Assembly: GCA_039621445.1 (NCBI GenBank)
Contig: CP154956.1
Location: 16,931,562-16,995,561, forward strand
DNA from: Euglena gracilis
Taxonomy: Eukaryota; Euglenida; Euglenophyceae; Euglenales
Direction of reading: 5' to 3'
Length of the DNA stretch: 64,000 nt
Shown here: positions 31,310 through 42,300 of the stretch, one piece after another
How the letters are laid out: every line of letters starts with the position of its first letter
How positions within the stretch are numbered: the first letter of the stretch is position 1
Notes under the pieces: model-generated
Told to the model about the DNA's origin: nothing
Databases searched by the model: none
The model's input: only the letters and a program-made list of their open reading frames with translations
Made by a program: the position numbers and the translations under genes

Positions 31310-32900
31310 GTTTATTGACCCAGTTTTTTGTAATCCAGTAGGTTTTTTTTGCTTAGTTCAGGCCCAAGGTGGCTCGAGACTTTGGGTTGGTGGGCAATTT
31401 GGGGGCTTTGTCCGGGGTCATTTTTGAACAGCTGACAGGCTGAAGAGGGGGGACATTTTTCTGCGATCATTGCAGACTTTTTGAAGTCTCCGGTGTAAGG
31501 GGTGTGTCTCACAATTTTTCCTCCCTGCAATTTATTTTGGTTATTTTCTGGGAGCTGGGTTGGGGGTTTTGGACATTGCACCCCTAGTGCCCCTAAGGAT
31601 TGAGCAAGCTGTAAGTGATTCTGGCGGGGTGTGCATGCGCTGCTCATAGGTGCATAGGACAACACCACTTTGTCATTGGTGTTGTCAATTAACATACCAT
31701 AGGGTCTTGAGGGGCTCCCCCTTGCTTTGACGTGTCCCTGCCATGGAAATTAAAGAAGAAAGAAATGCGACATGAGGGGTTCGCCCCCTTGTCCTCCACT
31801 GCCCTTTCTGGGGCATCCTCCTGGGCCTTCCACTGGCATAATATATTGAAATCCACTCTGGGGATACAGTCTTTTAGCATCTGGGGTTCCCCACTTCTGA
31901 CAACTCATGGCCCCAATATCATTGATATGGTTGGCCTCGGGCATCATGATGGGCCCAAGGTCCTTGATAGCAATGATGCTTGCCCCAGTGGCCTTGATAA
32001 CAATTCTGGCCGTAGTGGCCCTCTGGGTGTTCAGCCCACTGGACTTTCTTGAAACTATGAAAGTCCCCATTGAATTCTTTTTGATCTGGGACGCCGTGCC
32101 CATTGAAAATCTTGGGTGGCCTCTGGGGGCCACTACTGTACCCCTGAAAGGATTTGGGGCTGCCAAGCCCACTGGTAAACTTGCGGGGTTCTTGGGGCCA
32201 TACCCTTGACCCCTGAGGGGTGGTGTGATTGAGAAATGGTATGGAAGGTTTGTTTGACCTTTTATGCCCCCCGTGGGCTGTGGGGTTTGGACGCTGATGC
32301 CTTGGTCTTTGTTCCAGCGACTTTTGTGGATGCTGATGTCTTCATGGCCGGTGGGGCCGTCATGGCCTGTTGCGCCTTCACGGCCTGTGCGGTTTTTCGA
32401 ATTTCCTCAAGGCAGACCGAGAGGGGAGGGACACCGAGGGCGAAGCACAAAAACCAAGTGGGGTCGTGCCTTGTTTGCCGGCAGTTTGGAGCCCGAGATG
32501 TCGGCTGCCATAGCCCCGCTTGAAAACGTTGTATTTTTTGGATTGTTGACCTCCATCCCTGGTTTCAATGGCCGTAAAGGCCTGCTGGTTGTTGCCTCTG
32601 CCGGGGTCCATGGCCATCACTTTGGGGGTTTGGTTTTTGAAAATTTCTTTTTTTTGGGAAATTTCTTTTTGGCTTTGTGCTTCGCAACGGGGGTCCCTCC
32701 GTCCTATGTCAGTAGGCCTTCCGGACTACTGGGGGCAGCCACGGTTCGCCCAAGTCGACCCGCGCCGTCAGGCTCTTCAGCTGTTGCTGCTGCTTCTCCC
32801 TCTCGAAGGTTTCCAGCGCTCTTCGTCTTGGAAAATGCATCCGTCGTTAAAATCCGTCAGAGAGCTTCGCACGTTTCTGATTTGAGGTCCTGTGCGCGTG
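31310..32900 (-). pseudogene. gag-like region of DIRS-like copy B
   Basis: Parallel to the gag region of copies C and E (PQDPMVC, HLQLAQSLGALGVQCPKPPT, DKVVLSYAPMSSACTPRQNH). It contains a form-2 module remnant at about 32398-32455 and another half at 32678-32705. Frames are short and interrupted. Confidence 0.55.
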
Positions 32901-33339
32901 CCGCTTCTTGGATAATTTGAGTTGGGCTGACGGACTTTTTCCTTCTCAAAACAGATCAGGCGCTCGTTGCTCCTGTCTTCTGGGTGACGAAGGGCAAATT
33001 AAGAGGAAGCAAACTCCGGCGAAAAAAAAGGTACGGAGCGGGGCGTCCCAAACCGCCAAGAGCGATCCTGACAGAACCGCCGGCGAGCAGGGCATGGCCT
33101 CATAAGCGCAAATTTCGGAGCCCGAGGCCTCAACAATGCCGCTGGTGTCTTTTGGTGTTCGCTCTTCCTCCACCTCTCCTCCCGGTCTGCCTCTTGGGGG
33201 TGGGAAAGGGGGTGGCAGGCCCAACCACTCTGCAAATTAGAGAGTGAGTAAACCACAGGCCTTCCAGACAGAGCGGGGGCGGTTCCAAGGCTTCGGAGGA
33301 GTCCTCATCGCCGTCAGCTCCGGAAACAGCCAAACCCAT

Positions 33340-33510
33340 TCGTACTCCCTCGAGGAAAACCGACCAGGGATGAAGGGACACCGAGGGCGAAGCACAAAGA
33401 CCTTGTGAGGCCATGCCTTGCTCGCCGGCGGTGTTGTGTGGATTGTTCGCTGCGTTGGGTTAGGAGTCCCTTCTTAGTGCCGCCTCGCCGGAGTTGGCTG
33501 ATGATGTAGC
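33340..33510 (+). repeat. Solo terminal fragment of a DIRS-like element
   Basis: The 72-bp form-2 module (33340-33411) runs directly into leader sequence (CATGCCTTGCTCGCCGGCGG, TGGGTTAGGAGTCCCTTCTT) in plus orientation, the reverse complement of the leader at 38440-38531. Together with copy C it forms outward-facing leaders. It ends near 33510 without gag. Confidence 0.7.
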
Positions 33511-33634
33511 TCCGACGTGGCGACGTGACTTCTTGCCCCTGTGGGGGGTCCCCCCCCTCTCCCCCCCCCCTGGACCCCACTCTCTGACCGAGGGCTTTTG
33601 AAGACAATTTTTCGTTTACGGGTGGGGGGGTCGG

Positions 33635-33740
33635 GCTCACAAGGTCTTTGTGCTTCGCCCTCGGTGTCCCTTCCTCCCTGGTCGGTTTTCCTCGAGGGAG
33701 TACGAGACACCTCGGGCTCCGCACTTTGCCCTTGTGAGGC
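33635..33740. repeat. Back-to-back terminal modules at the 3' end of copy C
   Basis: An inverted form-2 module (33635-33705) touches a form-1 repeat (33706-33740). Because one begins GCTCACAAGG and the other ends CCCTTGTGAGGC, the whole stretch is an imperfect palindrome. The form-1 repeat is the inverted partner of 38532-38566. Confidence 0.8.
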
Positions 33741-33799
33741 CTGATTGTGCACTGAAATTAGGGGGGCCAGGGCATTTTCCAGGGCACCTTTGGCACCAA

Positions 33800-34650
33800 G
33801 TCGTTGATAGTGAGCTGTAAAAGCCTCCACCCCCCTCCACTGACCAATGTCACAAACTTCTTGGGCTGAAAGGCCCAATTTTTTGAGTAAACCAACTCCT
33901 GCCCCTCTGGTGGAGTGTGCCCCCCACACTTGGGGGGGGGAACCCCATGTTGGGTTAAAAAATCTTTAGTTATTGAAGCGATTGTATTAGCACTTATGGC
34001 TTTGAAGGGGGTTTTTAGTGAAAACAGAAGTGGACCCCCAGGCTTTACGTTAAATCAGGTTGCAGCCACATAAGCCATCATTAAATGAAAGGGACTTATC
34101 TGTGGGCACTTTGGATGTGAAACAACTCTTTCCCATTTATGGAATTTTTGGCCTTTGCGCTTAATTTTAATGTAGGGAGCCTTGCCCAACACACTGGTTG
34201 TTCGTTTGATTCTCTCCAGATCAGAAGATCGATATAAACAGAGAATTCTGGAGCAAAAAATCAGCTGTGTGCGCAACGTGCATGTATCAGAGGGAAAGGG
34301 GGCTTGGGCCAGCCCCAGGAGGATGTCAGGGGATCCCAAAAAGCTCCGCATTTTTCCAGGTTTTGATTCCAAAGCCTCTTGTAAGGGGCCAACAGGGTGT
34401 GGAATCTCAAACCACCAAACCCAGGAATCAAAAGCATAGCACTGTAAGCATTACGTGCCTGGGCCTTGGAAAACTGAAACAGTTGCACCAAAGCGTCAGA
34501 CACTTGGTCAGTTGTGGCTTCAGGGGGGGGTATCCCCATTTTGTCCTTGTTCAAACTGGGGTTTCTCCCCAGGAAATCCTCAATGGATTTATTCTGTATT
34601 TGTTTCCCCTCCAATATTTTCCTGAGCAAATCATGCAAAGGAGGGGCCAC
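33800..34650 (-). pseudogene. Tyrosine recombinase of copy C
   Basis: The frame from 34650 reads NAYSAMLLIPGFGGLRFHTL (box I Arg in GGLR). After an interrupted middle, the frame from 33929 reads GAHSTRGAGVGLLKKLGLSA (box II H-x-x-R) and QEVCDIGQWRGVEAFTAHYQ (Trp at the H/W position and the Tyr nucleophile). All five catalytic positions can be read, but stops occur between the two blocks. Such enzymes insert circular DNA copies without making target-site duplications. Confidence 0.85.
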
Positions 34651-35060
34651 CTGGGGGGTGGCTTTTTCTCCCCCTGCAATTGGTGAACATGCCTCTGTAG
34701 GGGGTGGTTTTCAGGCAGGGGGTTCCTGGCACTTTCATTTTTATTAATTGGAGCCACCATGTGGCTGAATCCCAAAAGGGGGTGACCATCAAAACTTTGG
34801 TCTGGGAAAGCATTCTAAATCGTGGGAGGAATTTCTGAATGATTGACCAAGTGGGGTTTGCATAAAGTCCCCCCATGTTGTCCAGGGGACATTGGAGGGC
34901 ATCCACTGCCCTGGCCTCCCAGTGGGGCCATCTGGCTACAAAATTGGGCAGTTTTTTGTTGCCTGGGGAGACAAATAAATCTGTTTCCAAAGTTATGAAA
35001 TCTTTGTAATGCTGCCTTAGCCATTGAAAGAGATGGGGGTCCAGGGAATAATCCCCCCTG
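34631..35060 (-). pseudogene. Connecting domain between RNase H and recombinase, copy C
   Basis: YSLDPHLFQWLRQHYKDFIT, ETDLFVSPGNKKLPNFVARW, PHWEARAVDALQCPLDN and GLYANPTWSIIQKFLPRF follow RNase H. DIRS-type elements have a similar DLFAS...FVSW...AVDA...YA.P...I stretch at this place. One 263-codon frame covers it. No DNA methyltransferase domain, found in some DIRS elements, was seen. Confidence 0.75.
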
Positions 35061-35690
35061 TCTGACTCCCACCTGCTTATGGGGTCTGCCAAGCATTCCT
35101 GTGAAGAAACCCACTTTACTTGTAGATTCAATCTTTTTTCCATGCACCATTTGAAAAATGTCTCAGAAGGCTGTTGAAAGGGTCTTTTCTGCCCCCTCCC
35201 TTTGTTAGGTAATAATAGATTACCTGATTGTCCACTGAAAGGGAAACTGTTTCCCCAGGTCTGCTTAGACTTTTTACTGTGCTGATGGCTGCACGTAATT
35301 CCTTTACGTTGATATGTAAAATGAACTTTCTCTCCAAAACTCCTGGACAATTTCTCCAGTGTGAATGTCCAGTCCCCCCCAGGCATGGGTGCTGCTGTCT
35401 GAATGCAACTCCCTTGTTGCATTTTGGGGAAAAGGTCTGCCCCCCCAGGTGTCCAGCAGATTTTTTATTTCCTTTAATTGGGATTTTATGTCCTTTGAAA
35501 TGGTATGTTTTGAATCCCATGGGGCTGCAGACTTTTTGGCCAAAAATTTTGTCAGGGAATCTGTGAAAGCCCTTAAGAAGGGCAGCGCAATGAGATTGCA
35601 CCTGATTTGGCCCAAAATGGCAGCTAACTGCCTTTTTGACATGAAATCTTTTTTCACTAATTTTCCCAGCTCCTTTTTTGATGTTTTCAC
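35040..35690 (-). pseudogene. RNase H of copy C
   Basis: ATRELHSDSSTHAWGGLDIH holds the first Asp strand, FILHINVKELRAAISTVKSL the Glu helix, VSLSVDNQVIYYYLTKGGG the second Asp, and LQVKWVSSQECLADPISRW the terminal strand. These motifs lie in three different frames, so two or more frameshifts interrupt a domain whose four catalytic positions are otherwise kept. Confidence 0.85.
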
Positions 35691-35729
35691 CTTTTGGGGG
35701 GGAATTTGCAGTTTTCCCTCTTGGAAATT

Positions 35730-36365
35730 TTACTGGAAGCCCAAATGGTGTACAACTTGTGTGGGTTCTAGGGTTGATTTTTTGACATTTATTTTGAACC
35801 CTGAATTGATTAGGTCTCTGACAACCTTGTTCAGGTGTTTTTGCAAAGTATTTTTGGTGGGGGCAACCAATAAAATGTCGTCCAGGTAAATAAAAACCTG
35901 GATTCCTTTTTTCCTCCAACGTTTCTCGAATGTCTTCATGACTGACATAAAAATTTGTGGCATCACATTTAGGCCAAAACAGCCTGCTTGGAACTCCCAA
36001 GTTTGTCCCCCCACCTGATGCCTTAGAAAGGGTTTTAAGGTGGGGTTCACTGGAATATGAAAATATGCGTCTATCAGGTCGATTTTGGCTGCCCATTGGC
36101 CTTTCTCCAAAACTGGAAAAATGTTTTGAATGTGATCTAATTTGAAGGCTTTCACAGGGAATTTTTGGTTTATTTCCCTGCAGTCGCTTACGAACCTCCA
36201 CTTCGTTTGCCCTCCCTCTGGTTTTGAAATCAAGAACCAGGGAATTAGATGCTGGGTTCCTAAATCCTGAACCCTCTTTATGGACCCAGATTTTTCGTAA
36301 TCCAACAGGATTTTTTCTGCCTGGTTCAGGTCGAGGTTGGCTCTGGTTTTTGGATGCGTGGACAA
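35730..36365 (-). pseudogene. Reverse transcriptase of copy C
   Basis: A 211-codon uninterrupted minus frame, the best RT in the window: NQAEKILLDYEKSGSIKR, WRFVSDCREINQKFPVKAFK, KIDLIDAYFHIPVNPTLKPF (first catalytic Asp), AGCFGLNVMPQIFMSVM (the F-G-L-x-x-x-P box), VFIYLDDILLVAPTKN (YLDD active site) and INVKKSTLEPTQVVHHLGF. The final KS...V.HLGF motif is typical of DIRS/gypsy-type RT. The frame breaks before RNase H. Confidence 0.9.
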
Positions 36366-37436
36366 TTTTGGGGGGTTGACCCCCTTTTAAAAGTTGGCAG
36401 GTTGCTGGGGGGGGCTTTTTTCTGCCACCATTTTAGACTTTTTTGTAGTCTCTGGTGTAGGGGAGTGTCCCCCCTTTTTTCCTCCATGGAATTTATTTCC
36501 CCAATCAGGTGATTTTGTGGGGGCTGGGTGGGGGGTGTTGGACATGGCACTCCTGGTGCCCCTAGGGATTGACCATTCTGAAAGGTTTGCTGGAGGGGTG
36601 TGCATGCTCTTCTCACAGGCTCTCCGATCCTACACTTTGTCACTGGTGTTGTCATTTGACATACCACAGGGGCCCCTTGTTGGGTATCCCCCTTGCTTTG
36701 GCTTGCCCCTGCCATGGGCAATGAAGAATAAATGTGAGCGGGTGTTGCCCCCTTGTCCACCACTGCCCCTGTAGGGGCATCCTCCTGGGACTGCCGCAGT
36801 TGATTTATTTCAGGTTTGCACCTTAGCTTCTGGGGGGGCCATTTCTGGGCCACCCCTTTGGCCCCCATGGCCTTGTTGATACATTTGGCCTCCCTGGCCT
36901 GATACATTCTGGCCTCCATGGCCCTGTGAAAACTGGCCTCCATGGCCCTGTGAAAACTGGCCTCCATGGCCCTGCACTTGTTGGCCGCCATGGCCGTGCA
37001 ATTGACTTTGGATAAACTTTTGATCCATGTGTCTTTGGTCTCCCCTCCATGGGGCTGTGGTTGACCTTGGTCTCCAGTTCCACTGGAAATCTGGGGGGGC
37101 TGCTGTGCCCCCCCTTCTTCCCCTTGGGAGGGGTTGTTGTGTTAGAAAAATTGGGGGGATTTGACAGACCTTTTCTTCCCCTTCCTGTGGGGAGTTGCTT
37201 GTGGAATTGGCCTCCATGGCCACCACCTTGTCCTTGATTCCGTCTTCCCCACTTTTCCCTAGAATGTGTCCTGCCAACTGGTTGGGTTTGTGGGACATGC
37301 CTCTGGAATCCTCTAGGTTTCTTCTGTCCCATCTGGCTTGGCTCTTGGCCCCCAATGCCCAGGTGTTTCTGCCCGTATTGGGCTGGGGCCTTCCTCGTTC
37401 TGGTCTTTCTGACCACTGTGGTCCAAAGCCCGTTGC

Positions 37437-37508
37437 TCGTACTCCCTCGAGGAAAACCGACCAGGGAGGAAGGGACACTGAGGGCGAAGCACAAAGACCT
37501 TGTGAGGC
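37437..37508 (+). repeat. 72-bp terminal module, form 2, inside gag of copy C
   Basis: TCGTACTCCCTCGAGGAAAA, then ACCGACCAGGGAGGAAGG, then a 35-bp terminal-repeat-like part ending CCTTGTGAGGC. It lies exactly between two partial copies of gag. Other copies: 33340-33411 (same strand), 33635-33705 and 19861-19930 (inverted), with diverged ones at 28687 and 32398. Confidence 0.85.
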
Positions 37509-38062
37509 CATGCCTTGGGGGGGTGTGCATGCTCTGCTCACAGTCTCTCTGATCCTCCACTTTGTCATCGGTGTTGTCGATTGACATACCATAGGGGCCC
37601 CATTTTGGGTCTCCCCCTTGTTTTGGCTTGCCCCTTCCATGGGCATTGACAATGAATGTTGAGGGGGGGCTGCCCCCTTGACCTCCATTGCCCCTGTTGG
37701 GGCATCCTCCTGGGGCTGCAACAGCATATTGAAATCCCCTGCTGGGGGACAGCCTTTTAGCTTCTGGGGGTTTTCCCCTTTTGATAGTCGATGGCCCCAG
37801 TGGCCTTGATAATGATGATGGCCCCAATGGCCTTGGTGGTAATTCTGATCCCACTGGCCCTCTTGACTTCTCTTTGATCTTGGGCGCCATGCCCATTTGA
37901 AGTCTTGGGGGGCCTCTGGGGGCCAATCCTTTTCCCCTGATGGGGTTTGTGATGAAGAAATGATTGGGGGGGTGTTGTTGACCTGTCCTGCCCCTGCCAC
38001 TGGGCATCTTGTTGTGGAATCGGCCACCCTGGCCTTGGTATTGCTGGCCTTGGTATTGCATG

Positions 38063-38097
38063 GCCTCACAAGGGCAAAGTGCGGTGCCCGAGGTGTC
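38063..38097 (+). repeat. 35-bp terminal repeat, form 1, inside gag of copy C
   Basis: Differs by about one base from the terminal repeat of the same element (38532-38566). It occupies the same gag position (after PSDGH/PVTD) at which the form-2 module interrupts the second gag segment. Confidence 0.8.
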
Positions 38098-38566
38098 CGT
38101 CACTGGGTGGGGGTTCTTTCTGGGAATTTTTTGATGAAGGTATCTGGGGGGAAGGGACGGCCACGGCCCGCCACGTTGTGTCCGCTCCTCCAGGTTCTCC
38201 AGCTGCTGCGGCCACTGCTGCTCCAGGTAGTCCACCTCGAGTGTTTGATTCCAATTTCTTCTCCGCTGCATTGTTCATTGAAGTCCAAAATAAAATCTGA
38301 CAATTGACTTTTCAGTTGATATTCGTCTGGCTCTTGTTCCTTCCTGCTGGATCTTGAATTGATATTGACTTCTTCTCTTGGCCCTTCTTCGTTCGAGACT
38401 CTGTTCCTTTCTTCTGGGTGTCGAAGGGCAAATTAAGAATCAGCCAACTCCGGCGAAAAAAGGCACTAAGAAGGGACTCCTAACCCAACGCAGCGACCAA
38501 TCCACACAACACCGCCGGCGAGCAAGGCATGTCCTCACAAGGGCAAAGTGCGGAGCCCGAGGTGTC

Positions 38567-39158
38567 TTGCAGGAAGAAGCAACCTCCGCACCAGAGCAGG
38601 GCAGTGGGCAAAGAAAGCAGGACCTCACCATCCTGTCCTCCCCCTTCCTGCCTCGTGGGAGTTGGATTGGCCGGTCCAAGTGGTGGGTTTGGTGTCCCCC
38701 CCCCCAAAAGTGAGGCGGTGGGGGAAAATGTGAAAATATAGGCCAATCGAGTGAAGTATCCAAAATGAAACCAGGGAAAAAAATTTCTTCAAGAAAACAA
38801 CAGCACAATCCAGCAGGAGAATAATTGCAGGCGCAAAAAAAACAACAGGGTGTGCACGATGGCAAGCTCGTCGACTGTTAATGAAACAAATGCGAAGCTG
38901 TAAACTTCTCTGACAGCAAAACTTGCTGGGTGAGGAAACACAAAATCCATTCACAAAAGCAACAAAAAAAAAACACATCAAGACCCAACAGAACGCGATT
39001 CTCACCAAAATTGGTGTAAAATGCAAATGCTCAATCATCCCAAACATCACCATCGTAAACGTGGTCGCAAACCAAACCCAACAAAGATCTCTTCGCGCTT
39101 CAGATCAACTTTAAACAGAAATCCAGTGTCCAGATAAAATGCGCCATGTATGCCACAT
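38567..39158. other. No gene recognised
   Basis: Flank of copy C. Minus and plus frames of up to about 140 codons show no recognisable motif. Confidence 0.4.
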
Positions 39159-39260
39159 GTGGATTATGAAATATCATCCGCCCAGACATTTTGGGATGCC
39201 AAAATGTCTGTGGATTATGAAATATCATCCGCCCAGACATTTTGGGATGCCAAAATATTT
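39159..39260. repeat. 51-bp tandem duplication
   Basis: Two head-to-tail copies of a 51-bp unit beginning GTGGATTATGAAATATCATC; they differ only near the end of the second (TCT versus TTT). Each contains the near-palindrome CATTTTGGGATGCCAAAATG. Confidence 0.9.
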
Positions 39261-41219
39261 GACGGAAAAAATCAGAACATTTCCAGAATTGATCTTTCCC
39301 CAAGTTCAGCCGCGAAAAGAAAAAAAATGCAAACAAATCATGATCCGCAGGAGAGTTCGGCGGACACAATGGGGGGAGGGTTAGCCCCAGGGTGTTAGGG
39401 TGTTGAGTGAGAAGGGGGGAGGGGGAGGGGGGAGGGGGTGGTCCTGGGGTTCGGTTTTTTTGAGGGCTTCAAAAAAGCCTGAAATTGCGTTTTCAGGTGT
39501 TTTTTTTTCCACTAAATTGACATTTTTTTTCATTTTTTTTCCACCAAATCGACAAAAACAGATAAATCTGTCAGCATGAAGCGCTGGGGAAGAAAACTTT
39601 TTGGTTCCATGGAACCAGGGGGGGGGGGGGTGGTTGGACCCCCCTCCCATTCTCCCTGGACAAAGCCAACCCTTACTTAATACCCTGGTTAATTCTCATC
39701 CACCGAGAAGATGACAATAATGCAGAGGGTCAGTGAACCCATGTCAGTGTTCGTTTGTGGTATCCACCAATGGCGTTGGCGATTGACCTGAGAAATGAGA
39801 CTGGATCTTGGAGGACAGGCTTCTTTCATACTCGGGTAACTTGGTAATTTGACAACATGAAATTGGGGATAAACGAGATTCTGAGAATGTTAAGAATTTG
39901 CACATGCACACGCGCGCACACGCATCCACACCAGGGGGGATTTTGCAAAAAGGCACCTGAAAATATGCAAAAAATGTGGGAAAAAGCAAAAAACGCAAAT
40001 GAATGTTGCATGTGAATTCCTTTAGGAGCTCCTTGCAGTTGTACACTTTAATGCTGGAGAGTAAAAATTTCGCCAGAGATTTTTTTCTTCAATTTGCAAA
40101 ATATTTGCAATAAGATGAAAGAAAGCCAAAAGAATGCACTTATGTTCCAATTTGCAGCTACGGTCCCACCCATGTCCCCATGTCCCACCCCGCAACTACA
40201 ATCAATGTGAAAATTGGTCTTAAAATGTTTCTTGTGCAGCTCCCACTTTTCTGGCATCAGAGAAAATTCTGCAATCGCCAGAAAAATGGAAACCCAAATA
40301 TGCAGAAAATGCAAAAAAATGAGATTTTTTCACAAATTAAATTACAAAAAAAGTGCAAATTAAAAACTTGCATGTCCCCCCCCTCTACGTGCGCAATGCA
40401 AAAAAAAAACAATGCTCGTCGACCTATCAAAGACCATACACATGACTGACCAATATTGTTCCACAAGCAAAAAGGTCCACACCTGCGTCACGACTGGCTG
40501 GCGAACTTGGACCCTCCGCAGCCTTTGCTCTTTCACTTTGCGAAGGCTGCTCGCTCTGCACCACACTTGCTGGGGCTGAGGAAAAGCAGAAAACAAACCC
40601 ATGACCGAACAGCAGCCCGGTCATGTTCGGTCATGTTTGCCCAGACGAGACCGGCCTCTTCGGTGCCATGGACCGTGCTGGATTTGTTTGTTGTTCCAGC
40701 GGCTGCCAATACACATTTGCTTATCTGCCGTTATTGTGCCATCTTGCACGTGCGTGATGTGCTGACGTTGCTGACCACACCAGGGCCTTTTGTTCATTGA
40801 TGCTGCATCAAAGCCACGAGGCAGTCGTCATCATCAAAAAGAACAGGTGAGAATTCAACAAGACCAGGGTTTGGCTGGAAAATGCCCCCACTTAGCTGCA
40901 TTGTTTGTAGAATAATGCAACACCATATTCCTGGACAAACTTCACTTCCAACATAACTTATTAAAAAAAATGCATCAATACCTCTTTCCTCCGCGTTTGG
41001 GAGGGGAAAGAACACAGCTGAAAATGGAACAAGCACCTGTTTAAATGTGAGGTCTCCACCTTAAGCAACGCAGCCCGCATTTAAGGCTTTTTTTTCGTTG
41101 TTGGCGTGCACATTTGTGCAAATCGACATTTTACTTTTTGCGGAAGTGAAAGCACCTGGCTCCATCTCAAAACCAAAATTACGTAATGAGGATGCAATGT
41201 GGTGCCCAGCACGCAGAGA
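39261..41219. other. No gene confirmed
   Basis: Includes a C/G-tract element with G-rich and C-rich arms (39365-39655) and AT-rich DNA with ATGCAAAAAAT motifs (39950-40340). A 114-codon plus frame at 40456-40800 is Leu/Ala-rich but unrecognised and lacks a clear splice context. Confidence 0.4.
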
Positions 41220-42300
41220 TGGAAGCAGTATTTGAAAATTAGGGTGCCTCAGGGCAGTTGTAACTACAGCACACAAGATACAAAACACCCAGCATGGGAG
41301 TTTTGAACCTTCCAATGTGTGCCTCATCGGTATGGAATGTGGCTGGAAAAAATCGGGGAAGGTGTGAACCTGAAAAGACCCGCTAAACCTTAACTTTGCG
41401 AAAAGTTGCTCGGTGTGGGCAAATATGCAAATGGTCGGTGTGCGCAAATGCACATACATTTGCGCAACTGTGGGAACAGGCCACGTGCGCAAGCTGAAAT
41501 TTGGTGCGATTGTTATTGACCAAATGGTTAGTTTGCGCGAATGCGCAAACAGTCTGTCTGGTCGGCTTGAGCATCTGCGCATACCGACCACTGTGCAAAT
41601 TCGCACATGTACCATTTAGAGGGTGCAGCATTGCTGCAGTTTGGAAATCCTTAAATGCGAGATATTTTGCTGAATTCAAGTGGAACAAAAAGACCACCAG
41701 CCTTTGGGTCTGATTTGGGCAAGGCCAATGCAAAAGCATTTTTGATCCCTGAAACACCAAAATAAACGGCCATTCCAGGTTTTATCCTGAAAAGAATTCA
41801 TTTGAAGGCGCCCTCCACCCACAGTTTTTTTAGTCCGAAAATGAGGCAATACATTGGCTGAAAAAATGGGTGTGCCAGATGACTTGAAAACCTCGGTCTG
41901 CAGGAGGAGACACAATGCAAAACACCAACGCGCTTCATTTGTCTCTCAATCATTTGTCCCTAAAACACATCCACTTTGAGTACAACACCTCCGCACTGCT
42001 CTCATCCTCTTCTCTTGCTCTGCTTTTTGTATTCAAAATTCCAATCCTTTTATAACCAACTTCAAAAACCTCCACACCACGCCGCAAAACTTCAAAAGCA
42101 AAGGGGTGGGCCTGGCGCTGGCAGTTGGACAAAGAACGAACCAGGCTTCTCGTGTGTTTTTGGTAATTTTTTTTCCATCAAAGAGGGCATTCCAGGCTAT
42201 ACTGCGCACCAACAGACAGACATGCCTGACACACAAAGTGATGCTGGGAAACTTGGGGGCATTTTTTTTTTTGCAATTGTCAGACAGATGTCTCTTGGGC
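41220..42300 (-). repeat. Dispersed repeat family R-B, second locus
   Basis: Contains counterparts of 3720-4560 (GCGCAAATG cluster, TGCTGCAGTTTGGAAATCC, CCGAAAATGAGGCAAT) and of 2750-2900 (ACCAACTTCAAAAACCTCC), adjacent here but about 1 kb apart and in the opposite order at the first locus. The 184- and 125-codon frames translate repeat DNA. Confidence 0.55.

Larger units (their letters stand above)
28749..33131 (-). mobile_element. DIRS-like retrotransposon copy B
   Basis: Full-length arrangement on the minus strand: terminal repeat form 1 (33097-33131), leader (33096-32975) parallel to copies C and E, gag-like region (32900-31310), RT (31305-30650), RNase H (30581-30100), connecting domain (30063-29670), tyrosine recombinase (29435-28790), and a terminal repeat half at 28749-28772. 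Length about 4.4 kb. All coding parts are frameshifted. Confidence 0.8.
36823..38271 (-). pseudogene. gag-like open frame of copy C
   Basis: A 482-codon minus frame begins MQRRRNWNQTLEVDYLEQQW and has a C-terminal series of RPWRP/GPWRPVFT repeats. The alternative frame of the same DNA is a Gly/His/Gln repeat (QGHGGQFSQGHGGQ). It includes translated terminal modules at 38063-38097 (form 1) and 37437-37508 (form 2). The segment 37512-37735 is repeated at 36592-36800, so the long frame is partly a product of duplication. The true gag frame alternates between these readings. Confidence 0.55.
33706..38566 (-). mobile_element. DIRS-like retrotransposon copy C, most complete
   Basis: Bounded by 35-bp inverted terminal repeats, form 1, at 33706-33740 and 38532-38566. 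Minus-strand order: leader, gag-like (38271-36420, with an internal duplication), RT (36365-35730), RNase H (35690-35040), connecting domain (35040-34700), tyrosine recombinase (34650-33800). The presence of a recombinase and the absence of a DDE integrase or protease define the DIRS/YR group. About 4.9 kb; several frameshifts. Confidence 0.85.

Noticed and set aside
36823-38069. 419-codon Gly/His/Gln-rich frame as a host structural protein
   Set aside because: It lies within the terminal repeats of DIRS-like copy C, overlaps the gag frame and includes translated terminal modules.
41061-41760. 184- and 125-codon minus frames as a gene conserved with 3720-4061
   Set aside because: The similarity between the two loci extends through non-coding DNA and is in rearranged segment order, so it reflects a dispersed repeat.
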